NCBI GenBank assembly: GCA_040399685.1
Contig: JBBART010000026.1
Coordinates: 3,229 to 67,228 of the forward strand
DNA length: 64,000 nt
Reading direction: 5' to 3'
DNA from: CAIQQQ01 sp040399685
Lineage (GTDB): Bacteria; Pseudomonadota; Alphaproteobacteria; Acetobacterales; Acetobacteraceae
The notes beneath the pieces were generated by a model. The model was not told the DNA's origin. It ran no database searches and was given only the letters and a program-made list of their open reading frames with translations. The translations under genes were made by a program, and so were the position numbers. Each line of letters opens with the position of its first letter. Within the stretch, counting starts at the first letter, position 1. Positions 24,690 to 32,908 of this stretch are shown here, in pieces.

Positions 24690-25733
24690 TCAATACATCG
24701 ATGTCAGCACGTTGCGCAGGCGCTTCATCTCCTCCAGCGCCCGACCGGTGCCGAGGGCCACGCATTGGAGCGCGTCTTCGGCCACCACAACCGGCAGGCC
24801 GGTCGCGTCGCGCAGCACCTGGTCCAGGCGGAACAGCAGCGCGCCGCCGCCGGTGAGCACGATGCCCTTGTCGACGATGTCGGCGGCGAGTTCCGGCGGG
24901 GTGTTTTCCAGCGCCACCTTCACGGCCTCGACAATCTGCGTCACCGGATCGGCCAGGCTTTCGGCGATCTCGCGCTGGCTGACCAGCACTTCGCGGGGCA
25001 CGCCGTTCATCAGGTCGCGGCCCTTGACCTCGCGGTAAGGCCCTTCCTCGCCGTCATAGCCGGCGATGGCGGCGCCGATGTCCATCTTGATCTTCTCGGC
25101 CGAGCTTTCGCCGATCAACAGGTTATGGTTGCGACGAATATAGCTGATGATCGCTTCGTCCATCTTGTCGCCGCCGACGCGCACGGAACGGGAATAGACA
25201 ATGCCGCCGAGCGAGATCACGGCCACTTCCGTGGTGCCGCCGCCGATATCGACCACCATCGAACCCGAAGGCTCCGTCACCGGAAGGCCGGCGCCGATCG
25301 CGGCGGCCATTGGCTCTTCGATCAACAGCACCTTGCGCGCACCGGCGCTCTCGGCACTTTCCTGAATGGCGCGGCGCTCGACGGCGGTGGAGCCGGACGG
25401 CACACACACAATGATCATCGGCGAGGCAAAACCACGACGGTTATGCACCTTGCGAATGAAATGCTTGATCATTTCCTCGGCCACTTCGAAATCGGCGATC
25501 ACGCCGTCCCGCAGCGGGCGAATGGCTTGAATATTGCCCGGAGTGCGGCCCAGCATCTGCTTGGCCTCTTCACCAACCGCCAGCACCATTTTTTTGCCGC
25601 GCACATCGGCGATCGCCACCACGCTCGGCTCGTCAAGCACGATGCCGCGACCCTTGACATAGACAAGCGTGTTCGCCGTGCCGAGATCGATGGCCATGTC
25701 GGCTGACATGAAGCCAAGCATGCGAGAAAACAT
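24690..25733 (-). CDS. mreB: Rod shape-determining protein MreB (actin homologue)
   Basis: A 347-residue actin-like ATPase that forms membrane filaments directing side-wall growth. Phosphate-1 motif MAIDLGTANTLVYVKG, phosphate-2 VVDIGGGTTEVAVISL, and adenosine motif GIVLTGGGALL are intact. Another conserved region is LIEEPMAAAIGAGLP. It is the first gene of the elongasome operon. The upstream 54 bp to the Hint pseudogene shows no clear promoter. Confidence 0.97.
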   Translation of the reverse strand: MFSRMLGFMSADMAIDLGTANTLVYVKGRGIVLDEPSVVAIADVRGKKMVLAVGEEAKQMLGRTPGNIQAIRPLRDGVIADFEVAEEMIKHFIRKVHNRRGFASPMIIVCVPSGSTAVERRAIQESAESAGARKVLLIEEPMAAAIGAGLPVTEPSGSMVVDIGGGTTEVAVISLGGIVYSRSVRVGGDKMDEAIISYIRRNHNLLIGESSAEKIKMDIGAAIAGYDGEEGPYREVKGRDLMNGVPREVLVSQREIAESLADPVTQIVEAVKVALENTPPELAADIVDKGIVLTGGGALLFRLDQVLRDATGLPVVVAEDALQCVALGTGRALEEMKRLRNVLTSMY

Positions 25734-25787
25734 GAGGGACCTTCCGGGAAACCTGAGCAGGGCGGGAATTGCGTGTAAGTGCCGGGC

Positions 25788-27177
25788 TTAGACCCGCCTT
25801 GGCAAGGAAGCAAGGCCGAGCGCCCGCCCCTTTCGGTCACGCACCGGGATTTCCAGATCTCCGAACGTGCGGAAACGCAGGAACGCTCGACCCGCCGGCA
25901 CGGTATGGGCGATGGAACAAGGCTGACCGGACAAATCCCGCCAGGGTTTGATGTTCCAGGCGGCCAGCGCCTGCAGGCCAGCCAGGACCACGATGCTGAT
26001 TTCAATCGCACGCGGAGCATCGTGCGGGTCAATGCGCAGGGTGGCGTCGCCGTCGGTCCAACGCCAATCAGCCTCGACCATATGAAGGCCGCCGGCGAAG
26101 GTTTGCGAATCCACCACCACACCGCCCAGTGAGATGCGTTTGATCGCCGCCCCCAGACGGCGGCGATCGCCAACCGGTCTGGCATGCGCGGGCACGAGGC
26201 GCACCCGCGCCGTGCCGGCCGGGAGCATGGCAAGCGGCACACCCCTCCCGGTGAAAGTCAAAAGCGCGGTGCGCGGCAGCTTCGCGTGGGCCCGCAGAGC
26301 CAGGCGAGTGCGCACTGCCTCCAAGGCCGGGCAGGTTTCCACCAACTCAGCGCAGGCGCTACTTGTCCAGGCGGTCTGGTCGCGCACACCGAACGCGGCG
26401 ACCAACGCCGTGGTTTAGACATTGGTGAACGCATCGCGGTTGCCGGTGTCCAGACAACTCTCCGCCGGCATGCCCTCGGCTTAGATCACGTCATGCGAGT
26501 TGAGTTCGACATGCCATTACGTGATCGCCTCCACCTGCTCCTGCACGATGGCGGCGTCGTTGATCAGATGGCGCACCGGGATCAGCACGCCATCGACATA
26601 CACCGCATGTTCCGGCGATAGCCGCAGGTCGCGCAGCGGCATGCCATCGGCAAAGGCGTTGGCAGACACGCGCACCGGCAGAACCTCCAACGGACGCGGA
26701 GGCGGGCAGGGTGAGAATTCCGGTGCCATGGGCGAAGCAGGGCAGCGGGGTGGAAATCGTGGCGGTCACGTCGTTACTGTCGCCCAGCGTGATGTCTACC
26801 ACGAGCAACGTCCCGCTGGACGCCGAGATCTGATCGTCATCGCCCGTCGTGGCGCCGTTGACCAAAATGCCGCCGTCATCAAACCCTCGAAAGGTTGCCG
26901 ACGACTTGCTGCCGTAATTGCTCTCGCCGACCGCGCCTGTGTTGAACAGAACATTGTCGTACCGGACGAAAATGGTACCCAACGGCGAATTCTGCCCGAA
27001 CCCGGCCGAGCCCACCATCGTCACGCTTTCACCGTCGAACGTGCCGATCATGCTGTTGATGTAATGGCCGCTATGGGTCGCGTCGTCGCTCAGCGCGTGC
27101 TGCGCCACGCTGGCCAGGGTGCCGGAATACGTGCCGGAGATCGTGTGGGTTTAGGTGGTTGTAATCGCCACGGCCAT
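25788..27177 (-). pseudogene. Broken Hint-domain protein gene (four in-frame ochre codons, one frameshift/deletion)
   Basis: Homology-like coding sequence runs from an ATG at 27177 to the stop at 25788. The N-terminal part ends in CFAHGTGILT, the start of a Hint domain. The frame then shifts near 26715-26725, and the next frame resumes at PRPLEVLPVRVSANAF and LSPEHAVYVDGVLIPVRHL. The roughly 60 residues expected between these are missing. The C-terminal portion (RRRLGAAIKRISLGG, WRWTDGDATL) is that of Acetobacteraceae Hint proteins. TAA codons interrupt the frames at 27151-27153, 26517-26519, 26481-26483 and 26415-26417. The one at 26517 replaces an expected Tyr before WHVEL. Hint proteins are usually autoprocessed exported proteins; this copy should be dead unless read through. 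Confidence 0.75.
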
Positions 27178-27210
27178 CGGTGCGGACTCCCGGACCTCGT
27201 GCGCGAATGC

Positions 27211-27240
27211 AACACCTCACATTTCTGTGAGGTGTTTTTC
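27211..27240. terminator. Perfect hairpin with T-run between leuA and the Hint pseudogene
   Basis: Arms AACACCTCAC (27211-27220) and GTGAGGTGTT (27227-27236) enclose ATTTCT, and T residues continue to 27239 on the + strand. It is a textbook intrinsic terminator for + strand transcription, yet both neighbouring genes are on the minus strand. In the leuA direction the hairpin lacks a following U-run. It may still end leuA, or stop an antisense transcript. Confidence 0.7.
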
Positions 27241-27284
27241 AGTACGTATCAAACTACAACCCAGACATACCGGTTTTCCCCTGT

Positions 27285-28862
27285 TTAGGCCGACAGCGCC
27301 TCCGGCGCGGTGCGGGCGCGCTTGACCAGCAGCTTGTTCAGCGCGTGCAGATAGGCGCGGGTGGCGGCGACAATCGTGTCGGTGTCCGCGCCCTGCCCGT
27401 CCACCATCTTGCCGGCTTCTTCGAGGCGCACAGTGGTGCGGGCCTGGGCGTCCGTGCCCTCGGTCACGGCGCCGATGCTGAACAGCACCAGCCGCGCCTC
27501 GTGCGGGAAAAGATCGCGAATGGCGGTGAAGGTGGCGTCCACCGGGCCGTCGCCGGAGGCGCTGGCGGCATGCAACACGCCGTCGATCTCCAGTTCCAGC
27601 TCTGCCTTGGCCGGACCACGTGAGCCGGCGTGCACATCAAGCGACACGAAGCGGATGCGGTCGTGATCGCGCACGATCTCGTCGTCCACCAAAGCGGAGA
27701 TGTCTTCGTCGTAGACCACCTTCTTGCGGTCAGCGAGGTCCTTGAAGCGGCGAAAGGCATCGTTGATCTGGTTGTCGCCGATCTCGCCATAGCCCAGCGC
27801 CCGGAGCTTGTCGCGGAAGGCGGCACGGCCGGAATGCTTGCCCATGACCAACAAATTCTTGGTCAGGCCCACCGATTCCGGGGTCATGATTTCGTAGGTG
27901 GCGGCGTTCTTCAGCACGCCGTCCTGGTGGATGCCGCTCTCATGGGCAAAGGCGTTGCGGCCGACGATAGCCTTGTTCGGCTGCACATCGAAACCCGTGA
28001 TGGTGCTGAGCAGCTTGGAGGTCATCATGATCCGCTCGGTCACGATGCCGCTGCGGCACGGAACCGCATCGGGGCGGGTGCGGATGGCCATCGCCACCTC
28101 TTCCAGCGCCGCGTTGCCGGCGCGTTCGCCGATGCCGTTGATGGTGCATTCGATCTGGCGCGCACCGGCAGCCACGGCGGCCAGCGTGTTGGCCACGGCC
28201 AGGCCCAGATCGTTATGATTGTGGGTGGAGAGGATGATCTTCTCCACGCCCGGCACACGCTCGCGCAGCATGGTGAAGATGCGCGTCATATCGGCCGGCA
28301 GCGAATAGCCGACGGTGTCGGGGATGTTGATGGTGGTGGCGCCCGCCTTGATGGCGGCCTCGACGCAGCGGCACAGGAAATCGGGCTCGGTGCGGCTGCC
28401 GTCCTCGGCGGACCATTCCACGTCGTCGGTATACTGCCGGGCCAGCGTGACCGAATCGATGGCCAGTTGCAGCACCGTCTCGGGTTCCATGCGCAGCTTG
28501 TATTTCATGTGCAGCGGCGAGGTGGACAGGAACACATGAATGCGCCGGCGCTCGGCATCGGCCACCGCTTCGGCGGCCGCGAGAATGTCGGCCTTGCTGG
28601 TGCGCGCCAGGCCCGCGATGACGGGGCCGCCCTTGATGGCGCGGGCGATGGACTGCACGCTCTCGAAATCACCGGGCGAGGCGATGGGGAAGCCTGCCTC
28701 GATGACGTCCACACCCAATTCGGCCAAGGCCTCGGCCATGCGCAATTTCTCGGCGAGGTTCATGGAGAAGCCGGGCGATTGCTCACCGTCGCGCAAGGTG
28801 GTGTCGAAAATGATGACGCGGTCGTCGGCGATGGTGCCGAAATTCGGATGATTGATGATCAT
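27285..28862 (-). CDS. leuA: 2-isopropylmalate synthase
   Basis: A 525-residue enzyme that condenses acetyl-CoA with 2-oxoisovalerate, the first committed step of leucine synthesis. The TIM-barrel domain starts IIFDTTLRDGEQSPGFSM. The metal-binding STHNHNDLGLAVANTLAAV and GIGERAGNAALEEV are present. The C-terminal LeuA dimer/regulatory domain (about 395-525) should give leucine feedback inhibition. The start at 28862 is preferred for the GAGGA five bases upstream; an ATG nine codons earlier (28889) has no clear ribosome site. A Leu-rich small ORF with alternative hairpins lies upstream. Confidence 0.94.
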   Translation of the reverse strand: MIINHPNFGTIADDRVIIFDTTLRDGEQSPGFSMNLAEKLRMAEALAELGVDVIEAGFPIASPGDFESVQSIARAIKGGPVIAGLARTSKADILAAAEAVADAERRRIHVFLSTSPLHMKYKLRMEPETVLQLAIDSVTLARQYTDDVEWSAEDGSRTEPDFLCRCVEAAIKAGATTINIPDTVGYSLPADMTRIFTMLRERVPGVEKIILSTHNHNDLGLAVANTLAAVAAGARQIECTINGIGERAGNAALEEVAMAIRTRPDAVPCRSGIVTERIMMTSKLLSTITGFDVQPNKAIVGRNAFAHESGIHQDGVLKNAATYEIMTPESVGLTKNLLVMGKHSGRAAFRDKLRALGYGEIGDNQINDAFRRFKDLADRKKVVYDEDISALVDDEIVRDHDRIRFVSLDVHAGSRGPAKAELELEIDGVLHAASASGDGPVDATFTAIRDLFPHEARLVLFSIGAVTEGTDAQARTTVRLEEAGKMVDGQGADTDTIVAATRAYLHALNKLLVKRARTAPEALSA

Positions 28863-28911
28863 GGCTTCCTCGGTGGCCTCACTGGCCATTCTTTGTGAAC
28901 ACGACTGTAAT

Positions 28912-28968
28912 CCCAGGGGTCCCCCTGAGCCATGGCCACGCTCAACCGCGCGGCATCATGCCCAGGGG
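28912..28968 (-). promoter_or_regulatory. Candidate leucine attenuator upstream of leuA
   Basis: The 319-bp space between leuA and the divergent dehydrogenase gene holds three short complementary arms on the minus strand: CCCCTGGG (28968-28961), CAGGGG (28927-28922) and CCCCTGGG again (28919-28912). The middle arm can pair with either outer arm, giving mutually exclusive hairpins. The first arm overlaps the end of a Leu-rich small ORF, so ribosome position would choose between structures. No U-run follows the downstream hairpin, so classical termination is uncertain. I see nothing else of note in the rest of the space. Confidence 0.45.
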
Positions 28969-29021
28969 CGGGTAAGTCGAAGAAGGAGGCTGAGGGTTGC
29001 AAGCCGAACACCGGTGCGCAC
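28956..29021 (-). CDS. Candidate leuA leader peptide (Leu-rich small ORF)
   Basis: A possible 21-codon GTG-started ORF ends in LATLSLLLRLTRPWA. Six of its last 15 codons are Leu, all CTT or CTC rather than the CTG that dominates in this GC-rich window (Leu codons between 28974 and 29003). The stop lies inside the first arm of the putative attenuator. The same frame is open further upstream to an ATG at 29114, giving a 52-residue hydrophobic/basic protein, so it could instead be a small membrane protein. No strong ribosome site is visible for either start. Confidence 0.35.
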   Translation of the reverse strand: MRTGVRLATLSLLLRLTRPWA

Positions 29022-29181
29022 CGTGCGGCGGGCAAGCTTCTTCGCGCCCTTGAGGGCAACAATCGCCACCACGGAACGGGCAGCGCAGCTCGCAATTTGT
29101 GCGGCAATCAGCATGGAAGAGAGGCTAGCGGCGGCTCCAGAACGATGCAAGCATCACCGCCATAAGTTGAGGGGAAACACC

Positions 29182-30174
29182 ATGCATAAGCTCGTTCTCT
29201 GCCGTGCATTGCACGCGGACGCGATGGCCATGATCGAAGCACGATCAGACATCGAGCTCACCGTTCTCACCACCGCCTTCCGCGGCCCGCCGATGCAGAA
29301 GGAACTCGCCGCCACCATCGCCGATGCGGACGGCATCATGGTGGGGCTGGAGAAAGTGGATGCAGGCCTGCTGGCGACGGCCAAGAGACTGCGGGTGATC
29401 AGCCGGTTCGGCGTGGGCTACGATTCCATCGACATCCCGGCCTGCACCCGCCAGCGCGTGCTGGTGGGCGTGGTGAACGGCGCCAACGATCTGTCCGTGG
29501 CCGAGCACGCCATGATGCTGATGCTGGCCGTGGCCCGCCGCACCGTGGAGATGGACAGCTCGGTCCGCGCCGGCACCTGGATGATGCAGGAAGGCCGAAG
29601 GATGCGCGAACTGGCCGGCCGCAGCGTGATTGTGGTGGGCTATGGCCGCATCGGCACCCGCGTGGCGCGGCTGTGCGCCGCGTTCGGCATGAAGGTGATG
29701 GTATGCGACCCCGCCTTCCCCACTCCGCGCATCGCCGCCGACGGCTATGAGCCCGTGACGGACCTGCTGGAAGCCGTGCCGCGCGCGGATGTCATCACCC
29801 TGCATTGCCCGCTGAGCGATTCCACACGGCACATGGTGGATGCGACCTTCCTGGCGCGCATGAAATCCGATGCCTGGTTGATCAACACCGCCCGCGGCGG
29901 CCTGGTGGATGAGGCCGCGCTGATCACGGCGCTGACCGACGGCACCATCGAGGCGGCCGGTCTGGACGTTCTGGTGCAAGAGCCACCGGCGGCCGACAAC
30001 CCGCTGTTCAAGCTGCCCAACGTGGTGCTGGCGCCGCACAACGCGGCAGCGCCGCTGGAATCCTACGCCAAGATGTCCATGCGCGCGGTTCGCAACCTGC
30101 TGGACACGCTGGATGGCGTGATCGACCCTGGCTACACGGTCAATCCGGAAGTGCTCGGCCGCAACGCTGCCTGA
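29182..30174 (+). CDS. D-isomer-specific 2-hydroxyacid dehydrogenase
   Basis: A 330-residue NAD-dependent oxidoreductase of the phosphoglycerate dehydrogenase-like family. The substrate domain has FGVGYDSIDIPAC. The Rossmann motif is VIVVGYGRIGTRVARL (GxGxxG, about 152-160), and the catalytic Arg and Glu lie in INTARGGLVDEAAL and VQEPP. In the position of the usual catalytic His the sequence reads LAPHNAAAP. There is no C-terminal ACT domain, so it is probably not the main SerA; the substrate is unknown. The ATG at 29182 follows GAGGGG. The MgtC-family gene starts 4 bp downstream, so the two are likely co-transcribed. Confidence 0.88.
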   Translation: MHKLVLCRALHADAMAMIEARSDIELTVLTTAFRGPPMQKELAATIADADGIMVGLEKVDAGLLATAKRLRVISRFGVGYDSIDIPACTRQRVLVGVVNGANDLSVAEHAMMLMLAVARRTVEMDSSVRAGTWMMQEGRRMRELAGRSVIVVGYGRIGTRVARLCAAFGMKVMVCDPAFPTPRIAADGYEPVTDLLEAVPRADVITLHCPLSDSTRHMVDATFLARMKSDAWLINTARGGLVDEAALITALTDGTIEAAGLDVLVQEPPAADNPLFKLPNVVLAPHNAAAPLESYAKMSMRAVRNLLDTLDGVIDPGYTVNPEVLGRNAA

Positions 30175-30178
30175 TCCC

Positions 30179-30616
30179 ATGCTCGCTTATTCCGAGCATG
30201 TCATTCCGATCGTGATTGCAGCCCTGCTGGGGGCTGCAATCGGGGCGGAACGGGAGTGGCGGCGGCATCCGGGCGGGCTGCGCTCGTGCGCCCTGGTGGC
30301 GGCCGCATCATCTGTGTTCGCGCGGATCGCGGTTGGATACGGCGGAAGCAATCCAGGTGCCGGATTGGGGGCAATCGCCACCGGCGTGGGTTTTCTGGGC
30401 GCCGGCGTTATCCTCCATCAAGGCAATCATGTGCGTGGATTGTCGACGGCCGCCACGTTCTGGTCGGTTGCCGCCATCGGCACTGCCAGCGGGTTGCTGG
30501 AATACCCGATGGCAGGGGCGCTGACATTGGTGGTGTTCTTCGCCCATGTGGCGCTGCGGCCGCTGTCCGCCTGGATCGAACGGCGCGCGCCGCCGGAGGA
30601 CCAAGGGCCGCGTTAG
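30179..30616 (+). CDS. MgtC/SapB family membrane protein
   Basis: A 145-residue inner-membrane protein with four transmembrane segments. The family motifs are clear: GAAIGAEREWRRHPGGLRSCALV near 18-40 and IATGVGFLGAGVIL near 66-79. MgtC-like proteins support growth at low magnesium or acid and can affect F-ATPase or phosphate uptake. This is the short form without the C-terminal ACT-like domain, closer to SapB/YhiD. It starts 4 bp after the hydroxyacid dehydrogenase gene and is followed by repeat copy 2. Confidence 0.9.
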   Translation: MLAYSEHVIPIVIAALLGAAIGAEREWRRHPGGLRSCALVAAASSVFARIAVGYGGSNPGAGLGAIATGVGFLGAGVILHQGNHVRGLSTAATFWSVAAIGTASGLLEYPMAGALTLVVFFAHVALRPLSAWIERRAPPEDQGPR

Positions 30617-30651
30617 GTTTACGCGCCGAGTAATCGGCGGGATAGGAAGGT

Positions 30652-30774
30652 CTTCTTTTTCTGAAGAAAAAGAAGCAAAAAGACTTTCATTCATTTTCGG
30701 TAAGTGGCGCGGCAGATGCTGCGCCATTTACCTGAATTCATAAAGTTTTTTGGTTCTTTTTTTCAAAAAAGAAC
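30652..30774. repeat. Dispersed ~122-bp double-hairpin repeat, copy 2 (best preserved)
   Basis: Left hairpin 30652-30675 (arms CTTCTTTTTC / GAAAAAGAAG) and right hairpin 30753-30774 (GTTCTTTTT / AAAAAGAAC). The core palindrome near 30699-30733 reads GGCGCGGCAG-AT-GCTGCGCC-like, flanked by complementary GTAA and TTAC. The spacers CAAAAAGACTTTCATTCA and the reverse of CCAAAAAACTTTATGAATTC show that the two halves are inverted copies. It sits between the convergent MgtC-family gene and mltA. Confidence 0.88.
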
Positions 30775-30786
30775 ACTTCCTCCAGG

Positions 30787-31836
30787 CTATTTCGGCACAA
30801 GCGCCCAGACGGGAGACGAGTTATATTGGTGGCCGCCCGCCTGCTCGGCTTCCGCGCCCCAGCCATAGAACAAATCCAGCCGCGCAGCGCCGGTAATCGC
30901 AGGGCCGACATCGTGCGACACCACCAGATGCGGCAGATAGCGCTTCGTGGTGGGATTGCTCGGGTTGATCCACAGCATCCCGCCCAGCACGTTGGCCCGC
31001 GGATCGACGGCCACCGACAGCAGCGGCGTCAGGTTCCGGCCGAAATAGCCGAGAGGGCCCGCCATGGGCGCCGTGACGGTTTCACGGAAGAACACATAAT
31101 ACGCATCGCGCGCCAGATGGCGGTCGAACTCGGCCGGGTGCGAAGCCGCCCAGGCGCGCACAGAGGGACCGGACAGGTCATGCCCCGGAATTGGCAGATC
31201 GTCGAACAACTGGGTATAGCTGGCCTGCCTGCGGCCGTTCTGGGCTGCCGTGCCGAGACGCACATTCGTACCGTCGGTCATGACCACACGGCCAGAGCCT
31301 TGCAGTTGCAGGAAATACAGATCCGCCTCGCTGCGCAGATAGGCGACCTCCAACCCGCGACCTGACAGGCTGCCGGCAAGGATGTCGTTACGGGCAAACT
31401 GGGTGGGCGAAGGCGGCGTGCGCAACACCGGCACGCGATGCTCGGCATCCGGCGTGCGGCTGCCGCTGACGGTGAGTTCGAAATATCCGGTCAAACGGTC
31501 TGCACCACGGCTTTCGGGGCGGAAATAGCTGCGCAGGAAATCGCGCGCGGCGGCCTCGGTGGCGAGTGGGGTGCGTTGGGCGGCCGCACAGGCGGCGGCG
31601 TAGGCCCGATCGGCAATCCGCACACAACCAGCAGCAAATTCATGAAGGCCCGGCAAGATCGGCTCGCTGCGCCAGCCCGGCAGTGCATCGAACGCACTGG
31701 GCGGCGCGCTGGGGAGCGCCATATCAGGCCGCTGCGGCGTGCTGCCGGACGGAGAGGGCACGCCCCCTCCCCCCGCGCACGCCGAGAGCACCATCAGCAG
31801 GGCAAAGCGTAAAAGATGCTTCGCCCCGCCAGACAT
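30787..31836 (-). CDS. mltA: Membrane-bound lytic murein transglycosylase A (lipoprotein)
   Basis: A 349-residue lipoprotein. The signal peptide ends in the lipobox LSAC (Cys20), followed by a Gly/Pro/Ser-rich linker. The MltA domain has LTGYFELTVSGSR, LYFLQLQGSGRVV and GRQASYTQL. The C-terminal 3D domain has HDVGPAITGAARLDLFYGWG, including the catalytic Asp. It cleaves glycan strands to 1,6-anhydro-MurNAc products at the outer membrane. Its ATG lies one base after the ilvC stop, so it rides on the ilv transcript, an odd pairing of wall turnover with branched-chain amino acid synthesis. Confidence 0.93.
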   Translation of the reverse strand: MSGGAKHLLRFALLMVLSACAGGGGVPSPSGSTPQRPDMALPSAPPSAFDALPGWRSEPILPGLHEFAAGCVRIADRAYAAACAAAQRTPLATEAAARDFLRSYFRPESRGADRLTGYFELTVSGSRTPDAEHRVPVLRTPPSPTQFARNDILAGSLSGRGLEVAYLRSEADLYFLQLQGSGRVVMTDGTNVRLGTAAQNGRRQASYTQLFDDLPIPGHDLSGPSVRAWAASHPAEFDRHLARDAYYVFFRETVTAPMAGPLGYFGRNLTPLLSVAVDPRANVLGGMLWINPSNPTTKRYLPHLVVSHDVGPAITGAARLDLFYGWGAEAEQAGGHQYNSSPVWALVPK

Positions 31837-31837
31837 C

Positions 31838-32857
31838 TTAGTTGCGGGCCTTGTCGACCATCTTGTTCTTGGCGATCCACGGCATCATCTCGCGCAGCTT
31901 CTCGCCCACTTCCTCGATCTGGTGAGCAGCGGCGCGGCGACGGGTCGCCTTGAAGCTGGCCTGGTTCACCTTGTTCTCCAGCATCCAGTCGCGGGCAAAC
32001 TTGCCGCTCTGAATGTCTTCGAGAACGCGCTTCATTTCCGCCTTGGTCTCAGACGTGATGATGCGCGGGCCGGTGACGTATTCGCCGTATTCGGCCGTGT
32101 TGCTGATCGAATAGTTCATGTTGGCGATGCCGCCTTCATAGATCAGGTCAACAATCAGCTTCACTTCGTGCAGGCACTCGAAATACGCCATCTCGGGGGC
32201 GTAGCCGGCTTCCACCAGCGTCTCGAAACCAGCGCGGATCAGTTCCACGAGGCCGCCGCACAGGACAACCTGCTCGCCGAACAGATCGGTCTCGCATTCT
32301 TCCTTGAACGTCGTCTCGATGATGCCGGCGCGGCCGCCACCGATGGCCGAGGCATAGGAGAGCGCGATTTCAAGCGCGTTGCCGGATGGGTTCTGGTCCA
32401 CGGCCACGAGGCAGGGAACGCCGCCGCCCTTCTGGTATTCCGAACGCACCGTGTGGCCTGGGCCCTTTGGCGCGATCATGAACACGTCGATGTCGGCGCG
32501 CGGGTCGAGCAGGTTGAAATGCACGTTCAGGCCGTGCGCGAACGCCAGCGCCGAGCCGGGCTTCATGTTGTCAACCAGGCTGTCGCGATACAGATCGCCC
32601 TGGCCTTCGTCAGGGGTGAGCACCATGACCACGTCGGCCCACTTGGCGGCTTCGGCGGGTTCCATGACCTTCAGGCCAGCGGCTTCGGCCTTGGCGATGC
32701 CGGTCGAGCCAGCGCGCAGGCCGACCACGAGGTTGGTGGCGCCGCTGTCCTTGAGGTTCAGCGCATGGGCATGGCCCTGGCTGCCGAAGCCAATGATGGC
32801 GACCTTCTTGGCCAGGATCAGGTTCACGTCCGCATCGCGGTCGTAGTAAACGCGCAT
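31838..32857 (-). CDS. ilvC: Ketol-acid reductoisomerase (NADP+)
   Basis: A 339-residue class I enzyme that converts acetolactate or acetohydroxybutyrate to dihydroxy acids in valine and isoleucine synthesis. The Rossmann motif VAIIGFGSQGHAHALNL is near residue 18. The metal-binding KARI domain includes KEECETDLFGEQVVLCGGL and YFECLHEVKLIVDLIYEGG. Length is typical. It is third in ilvI-ilvN-ilvC-mltA, 48 bp after ilvN, with a spaced direct repeat in that gap. Confidence 0.97.
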   Translation of the reverse strand: MRVYYDRDADVNLILAKKVAIIGFGSQGHAHALNLKDSGATNLVVGLRAGSTGIAKAEAAGLKVMEPAEAAKWADVVMVLTPDEGQGDLYRDSLVDNMKPGSALAFAHGLNVHFNLLDPRADIDVFMIAPKGPGHTVRSEYQKGGGVPCLVAVDQNPSGNALEIALSYASAIGGGRAGIIETTFKEECETDLFGEQVVLCGGLVELIRAGFETLVEAGYAPEMAYFECLHEVKLIVDLIYEGGIANMNYSISNTAEYGEYVTGPRIITSETKAEMKRVLEDIQSGKFARDWMLENKVNQASFKATRRRAAAHQIEEVGEKLREMMPWIAKNKMVDKARN

Positions 32858-32878
32858 CTCGTCAGTCCTTTTTACGTA

Positions 32879-32908
32879 TTAATCTCAGAAAGGCGTGGGT
32901 TAATCTCA
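32879..32908. repeat. Direct repeat TTAATCTCA, two copies 21 bp apart, before ilvC
   Basis: TTAATCTCA occurs at 32879-32887 and again at 32900-32908, start to start 21 bp, which is two helical turns. The second copy overlaps the end of ilvN. The placement in the ilvN-ilvC gap would suit a regulator binding two half-sites on one DNA face. Seen directly; function unknown. Confidence 0.4.

Noticed and set aside
23056..25038. 660-codon + strand frame over mreB-mreC-mreD
   Set aside because: Antisense shadow; the minus strand holds five well-recognised cell-shape genes in conserved order.
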